Source: Shinella kummerowiae (GTDB lineage Bacteria; Pseudomonadota; Alphaproteobacteria; Rhizobiales; Rhizobiaceae). Taken from it: a DNA stretch of 64,000 bases. Position numbers and translations under genes: made by a program. Position 1 is the first letter of the stretch. Every line of letters begins with the position of its first letter. The stretch lies in contig NZ_WUMK01000010.1 in the NCBI RefSeq assembly GCF_009827055.1, positions 1 through 64,000 on the forward strand, read 5' to 3'. Positions 44,459-53,445 of the stretch are shown here, one piece after another. The notes under the pieces were generated by a model. That model searched no databases. It had not been told where the DNA came from and saw only the letters and a list, made by a program, of their open reading frames with translations.

Positions 44459-44638
44459 TCCACGGCGAAGTCCCGCCTGGTTCGATATCGATGCTGATGG
44501 CGTTCGTACAGGCCATGGCGCAGCGCGAAAGCGGGTGAGCCGTCATGGAGCAGGTTGATACTGCAAATTACGGCGTGGAAACGGCATGTTAACCATGGGC
44601 TTATTAATTATGAGGGAGAAGATAAGGAACGCGATTCT

Positions 44639-44932
44639 ATGCCCTCACCTGCCCCGGTCCAACCACGTCGACCTTCGATTGCCGCCGAAACCAGACCGGT
44701 CGTGCCATTTCCCGCCGAACGCCGGACGGCGCATGTCCGCCGCTGCGCCGGAGAATTGGGAGAGCTTAACGGCGAGGAAGCACGCCGGTATTGGCAGAAG
44801 GTTTGCCGCGAACTTGCCGACGAAATGCGCAAGTTCGGCTCGTGCGAAAATCAGGCCCGCGAGGCAGTGTTCGCTTTCCAGGACGAAGTTCAGCAGGAAC
44901 TGCAGCGCAAGCATGCCGCAACAGGCTTTTGA
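44639..44932 (+). CDS. DUF6074 family small protein
   Basis: A 97-residue protein with the DUF6074 core: PVVPFPAERRTAHVRRCAGE, then EEARRYWQKVCRELADEM and a helical tail. The function is unknown; such proteins are common in Rhizobiaceae, often in plasmid and accessory regions. The ATG at 44639 has an AAGGAA ribosome site ten bases upstream. It sits 180 bases after repB, where repC would normally be found. A GC-rich 7-bp hairpin (44976-45014) follows without a T run. Confidence 0.75.
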   Translation: MPSPAPVQPRRPSIAAETRPVVPFPAERRTAHVRRCAGELGELNGEEARRYWQKVCRELADEMRKFGSCENQAREAVFAFQDEVQQELQRKHAATGF

Positions 44933-45199
44933 GTTTTCCGAAACAGAAAGCCCGCACTTGTAAAAGCGAACTGATGCGGCGCGCCTGGGTGAATTTGCCA
45001 CTCCCGTGCGCCGCGTTCATTGGTGCCGCCGATCATGGATCGGCCGCATGATGCCTGTTCGCTAGCCCATCTGGAAGCATAACCAGACGCATTCTGCCCC
45101 ATCCCAGAAAAGGATGTTTTCCGCTCGCGCCGCCCAACTCTTCCCCTTCTCGAAAAGGGTCGCTAAGGATCAATAGCGATGGTCAAAAGGGGGACGGTT

Positions 45200-45700
45200 A
45201 TGACAGAGACGGTTGCACAGGATATCCAGCGGCTGGAAGAACAGGAACGGCTTCTTCGCTTCAGCCGGTTCAGCCCGGACGACGCGTGGGCGCTTGGCAA
45301 TCAGGTGCGTGAAACGGCGCTGTCTATCGGCGCCGGCGTGGCGATCGATATTTCGCTGCGGGATCGTGTCCTGTTCCATTGCGCCCTACCCGGCACCACG
45401 ACAGACAATGTCGAATGGATCCGGCGCAAGCGGAACACCGTCTTTCGGCTTTGGCATTCGTCCTATCTCGTCGGCCGGCGCCTGGCGCTTTCCGGCCGCG
45501 GACAGGAAGAAGCACATAATCTCTCCTTGGCGGACTATGCCGTGCATGGCGGCGGTTTCCCGCTTTTTGTCGCGGACCTCGGTTGTGTCGGCGCCGTCAC
45601 GGTTTCCGGCGTGCCGCAACGCGTCGATCATGCCATCGTCACCGATGCGATCGCTGCGTTCCTGAAGGTCGACCTCGGCGACAGCCGGCTGCCCGACTGA
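45200..45700 (+). CDS. UPF0303 / GlcG-HbpS-like heme-degrading domain protein
   Basis: A 166-residue protein of the UPF0303 (YBR137w-like) branch of the GlcG/HbpS fold. Typical stretches are GVAIDISLRDRVLFHCALPG, NVEWIRRKRNTVFRLWHSSY and ADYAVHGGGFPLFV. Family members have been linked to heme or corrinoid binding, but the role here is unknown. A GGGGGA ribosome site precedes the ATG at 45200. It lies 93 bases before the sensor kinase and may be independent. Confidence 0.8.
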   Translation: MTETVAQDIQRLEEQERLLRFSRFSPDDAWALGNQVRETALSIGAGVAIDISLRDRVLFHCALPGTTTDNVEWIRRKRNTVFRLWHSSYLVGRRLALSGRGQEEAHNLSLADYAVHGGGFPLFVADLGCVGAVTVSGVPQRVDHAIVTDAIAAFLKVDLGDSRLPD

Positions 45701-45793
45701 GCTTCCCCCTCCCCTAGGAAAGAGGCGCGCCGCTCACTAGGATAGACCGCCGGCATCCGGGTCGGCGACGAACGGAAGAGGAGCCGCCATTCA

Positions 45794-47617
45794 GTGAAGC
45801 TGCGACCTGCTCTCGCCTTCGCGATCCTGCCGATCATTATCCTCCTGACTGTCCTGCAGGGGGGAGCGTTGTTCACGCGCAGCTATATGAGTGAGGCGTC
45901 GTTGCAGGCCGGGTCTGCATTGCGCCTTGCAGTGGCGGCCCTTGCCGGCCATCTCAGCCGCTATGAACCGTTGCCCGCCCTGATCGCCGATCACGACGAC
46001 ATAGAGGCGCTGCTCCAGTCGCCGGACAACCCGGCCCTGCGGCAAACCGCAAACGAATATCTGAAGGAAATCAATAGGCTGCTGGAGTCGTCCGATATCT
46101 ATGTCATGACACCAGACGGCAACACCGTCGCGGCCAGCAACTACGGGATGCCCGGAACCTTCGTTGGGCAGAACTTCAACTACCGCCCCTATTTCCAGGA
46201 TGCGATTGCTGGGCGCCAAGCCCGGTTCTACGCACTTGGCACGACATCCCTGAAACGCGGCTACTATTTTTCCTCACCGGTGGAGGTTGCGGGAAAGATC
46301 CTCGGCGTCATTGTCTTCAAGGTCGATATCGATTCAATCGAGAGTTCCTGGCGCGGCGGTGAATACAAGATCTTCGTCGCGGATCCCGAGGGCATCATCT
46401 TCATGACCGGCAGTCCGGAATGGCTATATTCCGGCATCCTGCCTCTGGATGCACCCCGCCTCGCCCGAACGCAGACCTCGCGACGCTATGCCGAGGCCGA
46501 ACTGAAGCCTCTTCCCGCGACGGAATCAGTTTACCACGGTCAACATCTGATGCAGATCCCGGGGGGCGGAACGACGCGGGAATACCTGCGCCTGTCCCAC
46601 TACATGCCGGAGGCCGACTGGACGGTCAATGTTCTGCTCGACACCGCATCGGTCAGAACGCAGGCCCGCACGGCCTTGGTGGCAATCCTGCTGTTCATCT
46701 GCCTCGCCGCACTGGGCGTCGCAGTCCTTTGGCAGCGCCGTGCTCGCGTCGAGGAACGCCTGCGCCTACAGGAGGAGACCCGGAACGAACTGGAGCGGCG
46801 TGTCGAGGAGCGCACCGCCGATCTTGCGCTTGTCAACGAGCAGATCGAACTCGAAATCGCCGAACGGCGGCTGACCGAACAGGAACTGCGCAAGACGCAG
46901 GGCGACCTGATCCAGGCCGGCAAACTTGCCGGGCTGGGCCAGATGTCGGCCGCGCTTTCGCATGAATTCAACCAACCGCTTGCCGCAGCCAAGTCCTATG
47001 CCGACAGCGCAGCACTCCTCATCGATCGCGGGCGTGTGCCGGAGGCGCAGGATAATGTACGCCGCATTTCCAATCTGATCGATCGCATGGCATCGATAAG
47101 CCGCCACTTACGCAACTTCGCCCGCAAACCAAACGAGAAACTCGGCCCGGTTCCCCTCCCCGAGGTGATTGCGGATACACTGGAGATCGTCGCCCCACGG
47201 CTCAGGTCAGCGGATGCCGAACTGGTCGTGGAACTTTCCGGTACGGACCTCACCGTCAAAGCCGGGCCCGTGCGCCTCCAGCAGGTCCTGGTCAACATCG
47301 TCAGCAATGCCGCGGATGCCGTCGAGGGACTGGACGATCGCACAATCGTTCTGTCGGCTTTTCGCTCGGAGAGCGGTATTGTCGTCGAGGTGCACGATCG
47401 AGGCGCCGGTGTGCCGGCAGCCATTGCCGAACGAATCTTCGATCCCTTCTTCACAACCAAGGGCGTCGGCAAGGGATTGGGGCTTGGCCTTTCAATTTCC
47501 TACAATATCATCAAGGACTTCGGCGGAAATATAACGGTCCGGAACCACCCGGATGGTGGCGCCGTCTTCTCCATTGTGCTTGAGGCATCGGCGCCATCGC
47601 GGGAGGCGGCGGAATGA
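45794..47617 (+). CDS. DctB-like sensor histidine kinase
   Basis: A 607-residue membrane sensor. Helix 1 (about 7-27) and helix 2 (about 294-315, ALVAILLFICLAALGVAVLW) flank a periplasmic double-PDC/dCache domain that would bind a carboxylate. A cytoplasmic coiled coil follows (about 320-370). The phosphorylated histidine is H390 in ALSHEFNQPLAA, and the ATPase has N-, G1- and G2-boxes (NIVSNAADAVE, DRGAGVP, GKGLGLGLS). It starts at a GTG. It is paired with the response regulator by an ATGA overlap and sits before tctCBA, so it likely senses a tricarboxylate. Confidence 0.9.
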   Translation: MKLRPALAFAILPIIILLTVLQGGALFTRSYMSEASLQAGSALRLAVAALAGHLSRYEPLPALIADHDDIEALLQSPDNPALRQTANEYLKEINRLLESSDIYVMTPDGNTVAASNYGMPGTFVGQNFNYRPYFQDAIAGRQARFYALGTTSLKRGYYFSSPVEVAGKILGVIVFKVDIDSIESSWRGGEYKIFVADPEGIIFMTGSPEWLYSGILPLDAPRLARTQTSRRYAEAELKPLPATESVYHGQHLMQIPGGGTTREYLRLSHYMPEADWTVNVLLDTASVRTQARTALVAILLFICLAALGVAVLWQRRARVEERLRLQEETRNELERRVEERTADLALVNEQIELEIAERRLTEQELRKTQGDLIQAGKLAGLGQMSAALSHEFNQPLAAAKSYADSAALLIDRGRVPEAQDNVRRISNLIDRMASISRHLRNFARKPNEKLGPVPLPEVIADTLEIVAPRLRSADAELVVELSGTDLTVKAGPVRLQQVLVNIVSNAADAVEGLDDRTIVLSAFRSESGIVVEVHDRGAGVPAAIAERIFDPFFTTKGVGKGLGLGLSISYNIIKDFGGNITVRNHPDGGAVFSIVLEASAPSREAAE

Positions 47618-48969
47618 GTGGCTCGCGTATTCTTCTGATCGATGACGAAGAGGAGATGCGCCGCTCCTCGGCCCAGGCTTTGGAACTTTACGGACTGGAG
47701 GTCGATACGTTTTCCAGCGCCGAGCGGGTGCTGGAGCTTGTCGGTTATGCCTTCGATGGTGTCGTGGTCAGCGACATTCGCATGCCTGGCATGGATGGCA
47801 TGACGCTGCTCCAGCGCATTCGCGAGGTCGATCCCGAGGTGCCGGTCATCCTCGTGACGGGCCATGCCGATGTGCAACTGGCCGTCAGCGCCATGCGGGC
47901 CGGCGTTTACGATTTCCTTGAAAAACCGTTCACCGCGCAGCATCTGGCCGGCATCATCCGCCGCGCCATGGACCGGAGAAGCCTCGTCCTCGAGAACCGC
48001 CGTCTGCGGGCCGTCGCCGGCAAGCGGGACGATCTTGAGGCGCGGCTGCCGGGCCGCACACAGGTCATGGTGGATTTGCGGTACAGGGTGCGGGCCATCG
48101 GCGCAACGGATGCCGACACGCTGGTCATCGGAGAAACGGGGGCGGGCAAGGAGGTGGTGGCACGTGCCCTGCACGATATCAGCGCCCGCGCCGACCGGCC
48201 TTTCATCGCCATCAATTGCGCCGCCCTCCCCGAAAACCTGATCGAGAGCGAACTCTTTGGCCATGAGGCCGGCGCATTTCCCGGCGCGTTGCGCCCCCGC
48301 TACGGCAAGTTCGAGCACGGTCGCGGCGGCACGATCCTGCTCGACGAGATCGGCTCCATGCCCTTCGACCTGCAGGCAAAATTCCTGCGCGTCCTGCAGG
48401 AACGGGTCATTACGCGGCTGGGGTCGAACGAGCCTCTGCCGCTTGATGTGCGCTTTATCGCGACAAGCAAGGTGAATCTCGAGGCCGAGGTTGCCGGCGG
48501 CCGGTTCCGGGCAGACCTGCTGTATCGCTTGAATGTCGCGACACTGCATGTTCCTTCGCTTGCGCAACGGCGGGACGATATCCCCCTGCTCTTCCTCCAG
48601 CTCGTGCGCGAGGCCGCGGCGCGCTACGTGCGAAACGACGTCGATGTGCCCGCCGAGGTGATGACCGAAATTGCCGGCCGCGGCTGGCCCGGCAATGTGC
48701 GAGAACTCCGGAACGCGGCCGATCGGCTGGTACTGGGGCTCGATGCCGGGGTCGAAAACGCGCCATCCGGCGACGGCCCGCAACGCCTTGCAGAGAAAGT
48801 CGCAGCTTACGAACGGGGCTTGATCGCCAGTGCCCTAGCCGCCCATGGTGGCAGCCTGAAACCGGTTTACGAGCAGTTGGGGGTTTCGCGGAAGACCCTC
48901 TACGAGAAGATGCAGAAGTACGGCCTCGACAAGAACATCAATATGGCGGCGCTTCAGGACGATATGTGA
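47614..48969 (+). CDS. DctD-like NtrC-family response regulator (GAFPGA variant)
   Basis: A 451-residue regulator: receiver domain with phospho-acceptor D54 (VVSDIRMPGMDG) and K104 (FLEKPF), a sigma-54 AAA+ domain with Walker A GETGAGKE (173-180) and Walker B ILLDEIGSMP, and a C-terminal Fis-type helix-turn-helix (KPVYEQLGVSRKTLYEKMQK). The loop that normally reads GAFTGA is GAFPGA here (220-225), which may alter contact with sigma-54. It probably activates tctCBA, 200 bases downstream, whose promoter region is full of palindromes. Confidence 0.9.
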   Translation: MSGSRILLIDDEEEMRRSSAQALELYGLEVDTFSSAERVLELVGYAFDGVVVSDIRMPGMDGMTLLQRIREVDPEVPVILVTGHADVQLAVSAMRAGVYDFLEKPFTAQHLAGIIRRAMDRRSLVLENRRLRAVAGKRDDLEARLPGRTQVMVDLRYRVRAIGATDADTLVIGETGAGKEVVARALHDISARADRPFIAINCAALPENLIESELFGHEAGAFPGALRPRYGKFEHGRGGTILLDEIGSMPFDLQAKFLRVLQERVITRLGSNEPLPLDVRFIATSKVNLEAEVAGGRFRADLLYRLNVATLHVPSLAQRRDDIPLLFLQLVREAAARYVRNDVDVPAEVMTEIAGRGWPGNVRELRNAADRLVLGLDAGVENAPSGDGPQRLAEKVAAYERGLIASALAAHGGSLKPVYEQLGVSRKTLYEKMQKYGLDKNINMAALQDDM

Positions 48970-48976
48970 CGCCCCA

Positions 48977-49055
48977 ATGGGTGGAAATCCACCCATGCTG
49001 CGGCAGCTTTGTTCCCAAACCTACCCATTGCGGCAGTTTACTGCGGTAAATTACC
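48977..49055. promoter_or_regulatory. Palindrome cluster upstream of tctC (likely activator sites)
   Basis: ATGGGTGGAAATCCACCCAT (48977-48996) is a perfect inverted repeat of 9-bp arms with a 2-base centre. Part of it recurs as ACCCATTGCGGCAG (49023-49036). TTTAC-TGCG-GTAAA (49037-49050) and GGTAA-A-TTACC (49045-49055) follow. The cluster lies 110-190 bases before tctC, a usual distance for sites of a DctD/NtrC-type activator. No consensus -24/-12 promoter is seen downstream. The first hairpin could also end dctD transcription, though it lacks a T run. Confidence 0.6.
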
Positions 49056-49167
49056 GGCGCGACATGCCGTGATCGCTTGCTCAATCGGCCGACAAAGCCC
49101 CTCTTGAGACATCCAGAACCGGCGCGGGAGGAGCCACGCCGGCTGGCCAATTCATCGGGAGGATTTG

Positions 49168-50151
49168 ATGAAGACCATGAAAACCCTGTTTGGCATTTCC
49201 GCCGCCTTTGCCGTATCGTTGCTCGCCACCTCCGCCCTGGCCCAGACCTATCCGGAACGCACCATCACCATGGTGGTCCCCTTCTCTGCCGGCGGCCCGA
49301 CCGATACCGTAACCCGCCTCGTTGCCGAATCCATGTCGAAGGATCTCGGTCAGCAGATCGTCGTCGAGAATGTCGGCGGCGCCGGCGGCACGCTCGGTGC
49401 CGGCCGCGTTGCGAGCGCTGACGCGGATGGCTACACCCTGCTGCTGCACCATATCGGCATGGCGACCAGCGCCACGCTCTATCGCAAGCTTGCCTATGAC
49501 ACGCTGAACGCCTTCGAATATGTCGGCCTCGTCACCGACGTCCCGATGGCGATCGTCGCCCGCAAGGACCTTGAGCCGACCGACCTCAAGGGCCTGATCG
49601 AATACATGAAGGCCAACAAGGACACCGTGACGGTGGCAAATGCCGGCATCGGCGCCGCCTCGCATCTGTGCGGCATGATGCTGATGAGTGCGCTCCAGAC
49701 GCAGTTCGTCACCGTGCCCTACAAGGGCACTGGCCCGGCCATGACCGATCTCCTCGGCGGTCAGGTCGATGTGATGTGCGACCAGACGACGAACACGACG
49801 AAGCAGATCCAGGGCGGAACGATCAAGGCCTACGCCGTGACCTCTCCTGCCCGTCTCGGCAACCTGCCGGATATTCCGACGGCGGAAGAAGCAGGCCTGC
49901 CCGGATTCCAGGTTGGTATCTGGCACGGCATCTACGCGCCCAAGGGCACGCCGGCCGAGGTGACGGAACGGCTTTCCAAGTCCTTGCAGCTCGCGCTGAA
50001 GGATCCGAACGTGGTCGCCCGTTTTGCCGAGCTTGGCACCGTGCCTTCCGCCGAAGCCGAGGCAACTCCGGCAGCTCTCAAGGCGAAGCTGGAAGGTGAG
50101 ATCGCCCGTTGGAAGCCGGTTATCGAGGCAGCCGGACAGTTCGCCGACTGA
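49168..50151 (+). CDS. tctC: Tripartite tricarboxylate transporter substrate-binding protein
   Basis: A 327-residue periplasmic binding protein of the TctC/Bug family. The signal peptide is MKTMKTLFGISAAFAVSLLA, cut near SALAQ. Mature start TYPERTITMVVPFSAGGPTD and the loop VENVGGAGGTLGAGRVA are family hallmarks. Its ligand is probably citrate or another carboxylate. The GGGAGGA ribosome site precedes the ATG at 49168. Confidence 0.93.
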   Translation: MKTMKTLFGISAAFAVSLLATSALAQTYPERTITMVVPFSAGGPTDTVTRLVAESMSKDLGQQIVVENVGGAGGTLGAGRVASADADGYTLLLHHIGMATSATLYRKLAYDTLNAFEYVGLVTDVPMAIVARKDLEPTDLKGLIEYMKANKDTVTVANAGIGAASHLCGMMLMSALQTQFVTVPYKGTGPAMTDLLGGQVDVMCDQTTNTTKQIQGGTIKAYAVTSPARLGNLPDIPTAEEAGLPGFQVGIWHGIYAPKGTPAEVTERLSKSLQLALKDPNVVARFAELGTVPSAEAEATPAALKAKLEGEIARWKPVIEAAGQFAD

Positions 50152-50296
50152 CGCAATCCCGGATGAGTGCAAACCGACTTTCTGCCCAACTTGTGCGGAG
50201 ACCAGGCTTGCATGGATCGCACCGTGGCGGTGTTGACCGCCGCCACGGTCTTTGACGTCTGTGCGGCCCATCGCGGCCGTGGGAGGAGGGGATTCC

Positions 50297-50758
50297 ATGA
50301 AACAACTCGAGTTCGACAGCACCAACGCGATCTGCGGTCTGACCTTCATCGCGCTTGGCAGCTTCTTTGTGTACCAATGCCTCACCCTGGAGCTTGGCAC
50401 GGCATTCCGCATGGGGCCTGGCTTTTTCCCGTTGATCCTTGCGGTTATTCTCACCGGTCTCGGCGTGATCGTTCTGGCGCAGGCAACGCGCGTGAAGGGT
50501 GAACCGATCGGGCCGGTGGCCTTGCGCGGGATGCTGTTCATTCTGCCCGCACCGATATTCTTCGGCCTCACCGTGCGCGGTCTCGGCTTCGTTCCGTCGC
50601 TGTTCTTCGCGGCGCTCATTGCCGCCTTCGCTTCGACACGGATGAAGCCGCTCATGGCGCTTCTGCTCGCCATCGGCATCACGGTCTTTTCCGTCGCGGT
50701 GTTCAGCTACGGCCTCGGCCTGCCATTCGAGCGGTTCGGCCCGTGGACACGGCTCTAG
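50297..50758 (+). CDS. tctB: Tripartite tricarboxylate transporter small membrane subunit
   Basis: A 153-residue TctB with four predicted helices; the motif FRMGPGFFPLILAVILTGLG is typical. It pairs with TctA in the inner membrane. The ATG at 50297 has a GGGAGGAGGGG ribosome site. The 145-base gap after tctC contains no clear terminator. Confidence 0.9.
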   Translation: MKQLEFDSTNAICGLTFIALGSFFVYQCLTLELGTAFRMGPGFFPLILAVILTGLGVIVLAQATRVKGEPIGPVALRGMLFILPAPIFFGLTVRGLGFVPSLFFAALIAAFASTRMKPLMALLLAIGITVFSVAVFSYGLGLPFERFGPWTRL

Positions 50759-50767
50759 GAGGCTCTG

Positions 50768-52273
50768 ATGGATCTCATTAGCAATCTTGCGCTTGGCTTC
50801 TCCACCGCCGCCTCGCCCGCCAACCTGGCCTTCTGCCTCATCGGCGTTCTGCTCGGCACGCTGATCGGCGTTCTGCCCGGCATCGGTGCAACGGCAACCA
50901 TCGCCATGCTCCTGCCGATCACCTTCCAGCTAGAGCCGGTCTCCTCGCTGATCATGCTCGCCGGCATCTATTACGGCGCGCAATATGGTGGTTCCACCAC
51001 CGCGATCCTGATCAACATGCCGGGCGAATCCTCGTCCGCTGTGACCGCCATCGACGGATACCAGATGGCGCGCAAGGGCAGGGCAGGGGCGGCACTCTCC
51101 ATCGCGGCGCTCGGCTCCTTCTTCGCCGGCACCGTCTCGACCTTCCTTGTCGCGATCTTCGCCATCCCGCTGACCGGCATTGCCCTGAAATTCGGTGCCG
51201 CCGAATACTTCTCGCTGATGGTCGTCGGCCTCGTCTCGTCGATTGCCTTGGCACACGGATCGATCGTCAAGGCGCTTGCCATGGTCGCGCTGGGTCTTCT
51301 GCTCGGCCTTGTCGGCACGGATATCTATACCGGCACGCCGCGCTTTACCCTGGGCATCCGCGAATATGCCGACGGACTGAACTTCGTGGCCGTTGCGGTG
51401 GGTGTCTTCGGCATCGCCGAAATCCTGCGTAACCTCGAAGGCGAGAAGTCCCGCACGGTGCTGATGGCCAAGGTCAGCGAACTCTGGCCGACCAAGGATG
51501 ATTTCAAGCGCATGGTCGGCCCCGTGCTGCGCGGCACGACGATCGGCTCGGCGCTCGGTATCCTGCCGGGGGGAGGAGCGATCCTCGCGGCTTTCGCCTC
51601 CTACACGGTCGAGAAGCGTATTTCCGACCGGCCGGAGGAGTTTGGCCAGGGGGCGATCGCCGGTGTTGCCGGCCCGGAATCGGCCAACAATGCCGGGGCC
51701 CAGACGTCCTTCATTCCCCTGTTGACGCTCGGCATTCCCGCCAATCCGGTCATGGCGCTGATGGTCGGCGCGATGATCATCCAGGGGATCGTTCCCGGCC
51801 CGAATGTCGCTGTCGAACAGCCGACCCTGTTCTGGGGCATCATCGCCTCAATGTGGATCGGCAACCTGATGCTGGTGGTACTGAACCTGCCACTGATCGG
51901 CCTTTGGGTGAAGCTGCTGACAGTACCCTACTACGTGCTGTTCCCCATCATCATGGCCTTCTGCTCGATCGGCGTCTACAGCGTGAACTCCAACGTCTTC
52001 GACCTCTATGCGGTCGCATTCTTCGGACTTGGCGGCTACCTGCTGGTGAAGATGCGCTGCGAGCCGGCGCCGTTGCTGCTCGGTTTCGTGCTCGGCCCGT
52101 TGCTGGAAGAAAACCTGCGCCGCGCCATGATCCTCTCGCGCGGCGATCCGACCACCTTCGTTACGCGGCCGATCAGCGCGATCCTGTTGGCAATTGCCGT
52201 CGCGGTGCTGGTCGTCGTCTTCCTGCCCTCGGTCAAGGCCAAGCGCGAACAGGTTTTCCAAGAAGAAGACTAA
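50768..52273 (+). CDS. tctA: Tripartite tricarboxylate transporter large membrane subunit
   Basis: A 501-residue, roughly 12-helix TctA permease, the transport channel of the Na+-driven tricarboxylate system. Conserved stretches include GVLLGTLIGVLPGIGATATI, YYGAQYGGSTTAILINMPGE and the second repeat LGILPGGGAILAAFASY. It ends 26 bases before a strong terminator, closing the dctB-dctD/tctCBA region. Confidence 0.94.
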   Translation: MDLISNLALGFSTAASPANLAFCLIGVLLGTLIGVLPGIGATATIAMLLPITFQLEPVSSLIMLAGIYYGAQYGGSTTAILINMPGESSSAVTAIDGYQMARKGRAGAALSIAALGSFFAGTVSTFLVAIFAIPLTGIALKFGAAEYFSLMVVGLVSSIALAHGSIVKALAMVALGLLLGLVGTDIYTGTPRFTLGIREYADGLNFVAVAVGVFGIAEILRNLEGEKSRTVLMAKVSELWPTKDDFKRMVGPVLRGTTIGSALGILPGGGAILAAFASYTVEKRISDRPEEFGQGAIAGVAGPESANNAGAQTSFIPLLTLGIPANPVMALMVGAMIIQGIVPGPNVAVEQPTLFWGIIASMWIGNLMLVVLNLPLIGLWVKLLTVPYYVLFPIIMAFCSIGVYSVNSNVFDLYAVAFFGLGGYLLVKMRCEPAPLLLGFVLGPLLEENLRRAMILSRGDPTTFVTRPISAILLAIAVAVLVVVFLPSVKAKREQVFQEED

Positions 52274-52299
52274 GAAGAAGAACCTGCGGGGAAGAAGGG

Positions 52300-52325
52300 A
52301 AGGGGCGGTGCCGAACCGCCCCTTT
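52300..52325 (+). terminator. Intrinsic terminator after tctA
   Basis: AAGGGGCGGT-GCCGA-ACCGCCCCTT forms a 10-bp stem with a 5-base loop and is followed by a short T stretch. It ends the tctCBA transcript. Confidence 0.85.
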
Positions 52326-52403
52326 CCGCATTTTAGCGATATTGCATTGCCGCGAAATTCTCGCTAAAAAACTTGATAAATTTAGGAAGGAATAGTTTGC
52401 CGG

Positions 52404-53288
52404 ATGACGTTCCAGCCGCGCATGCAGAACAGGATCGAGGGCTTTTCCGTGGTCGGCGACCTCCATCGTCGGCACTGGAACGGCATCGTGGCCGATGTCT
52501 GGGATGTGGAATGTGCGGCCTATGCCGGCGGCTACTATGTCGGTCGCGACCCGCGCCTCTTCGTCCTGCTGGATAAAAAAGGGCCGGGTGCATCCCGCAT
52601 CCGCCTGTCACCGGAGGGGCCGGAACGTGCCGAGGATTGGCAGCGCTGCCCGATTGCCTACATCCCCGCCGACTTCGAGATGTGGGCGGACCTGACCGAC
52701 TACCGGTTCATGCGTCATCTCGACCTGCATTTCGACGTGGAAACGATGAGCCGTCGGCTGGCCGAAGATCTCGATCCGGAGCGCCTGGCGACGCCGCAAC
52801 TCTTTTTCTCCGACCCCCGCCTTCTTTCGCTCGCACAGTTCATTGCGGCCGAATGCACCAATCCGAAACCGCTGCATGACCTCTATGGCGACGGCCTGGC
52901 GCTTGCGCTGATCATCGACGTCATGAAGCTTGCCAAGGCGCCGGGCCGCAAGCGCAGCCGGCTTGCCGGCTGGCAACTGCGCCGCGCGACCGATTTCATT
53001 GAAGAAAACTGCTTGCGCAATATAAAGCTCGAGGAACTCGCCAATCTGATCGGGCTGTCGCAATCCCATTTCAGCCATGCCTTCAAGGCTTCGACCGGCG
53101 TCGCTCCTCATCAGTGGCAGGTCAATGCGCGACTGCGCCGCGCCAAGTACTTGCTTTTGCAGGGTGAACAGCCGTTGACGGAAATTGCCGCCGAATCCGG
53201 TTTTGCCGACCAGGCGCATTTCACTCGCGTCTTCCGCAAGAATTTCGGCACGACCCCTGCCCATTGGCAGAAGACACAGCTTGCCTGA
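52404..53288 (+). CDS. AraC-family transcriptional regulator
   Basis: A 294-residue regulator with a divergent N-terminal sensing half and a clear C-terminal AraC/XylS DNA-binding domain. It has two helix-turn-helix units: LEELANLIGLSQSHFSHAFK and LTEIAAESGFADQAHFTRVF, ending FGTTPAHWQ. It lies directly upstream of, and in the same direction as, a TonB siderophore receptor gene. PchR-like control of the receptor by the ferric siderophore is plausible but inferred. Confidence 0.9.
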   Translation: MTFQPRMQNRIEGFSVVGDLHRRHWNGIVADVWDVECAAYAGGYYVGRDPRLFVLLDKKGPGASRIRLSPEGPERAEDWQRCPIAYIPADFEMWADLTDYRFMRHLDLHFDVETMSRRLAEDLDPERLATPQLFFSDPRLLSLAQFIAAECTNPKPLHDLYGDGLALALIIDVMKLAKAPGRKRSRLAGWQLRRATDFIEENCLRNIKLEELANLIGLSQSHFSHAFKASTGVAPHQWQVNARLRRAKYLLLQGEQPLTEIAAESGFADQAHFTRVFRKNFGTTPAHWQKTQLA

Positions 53289-53445
53289 TGTCGATCGGGC
53301 GGATGTTCAGCGCCCGGAAAATTGCCCAAGAACGTTCAATTTTCCGCGAATGCGACAATCCCGGCAGTTAAATCTGAGTTAACCACTCATCTTATCGTTA
53401 TCGGGGTGCCTGCGACGGGGCAGGCGTGAGTGGGGTGTCCGTAAT

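Noticed and set aside
42184-44640. A repABC parS centromere
   Set aside because: I looked for a GTT-N10-AAC palindrome around repAB and found only GTTAAC hexamers (42122-42127, 44588-44593), which are too short to call.
49065-49080. Possible sigma-54 promoter before tctC (TGCCGT...TTGC)
   Set aside because: The spacing is one base too long and the invariant GG is replaced by CC, so I do not annotate it.
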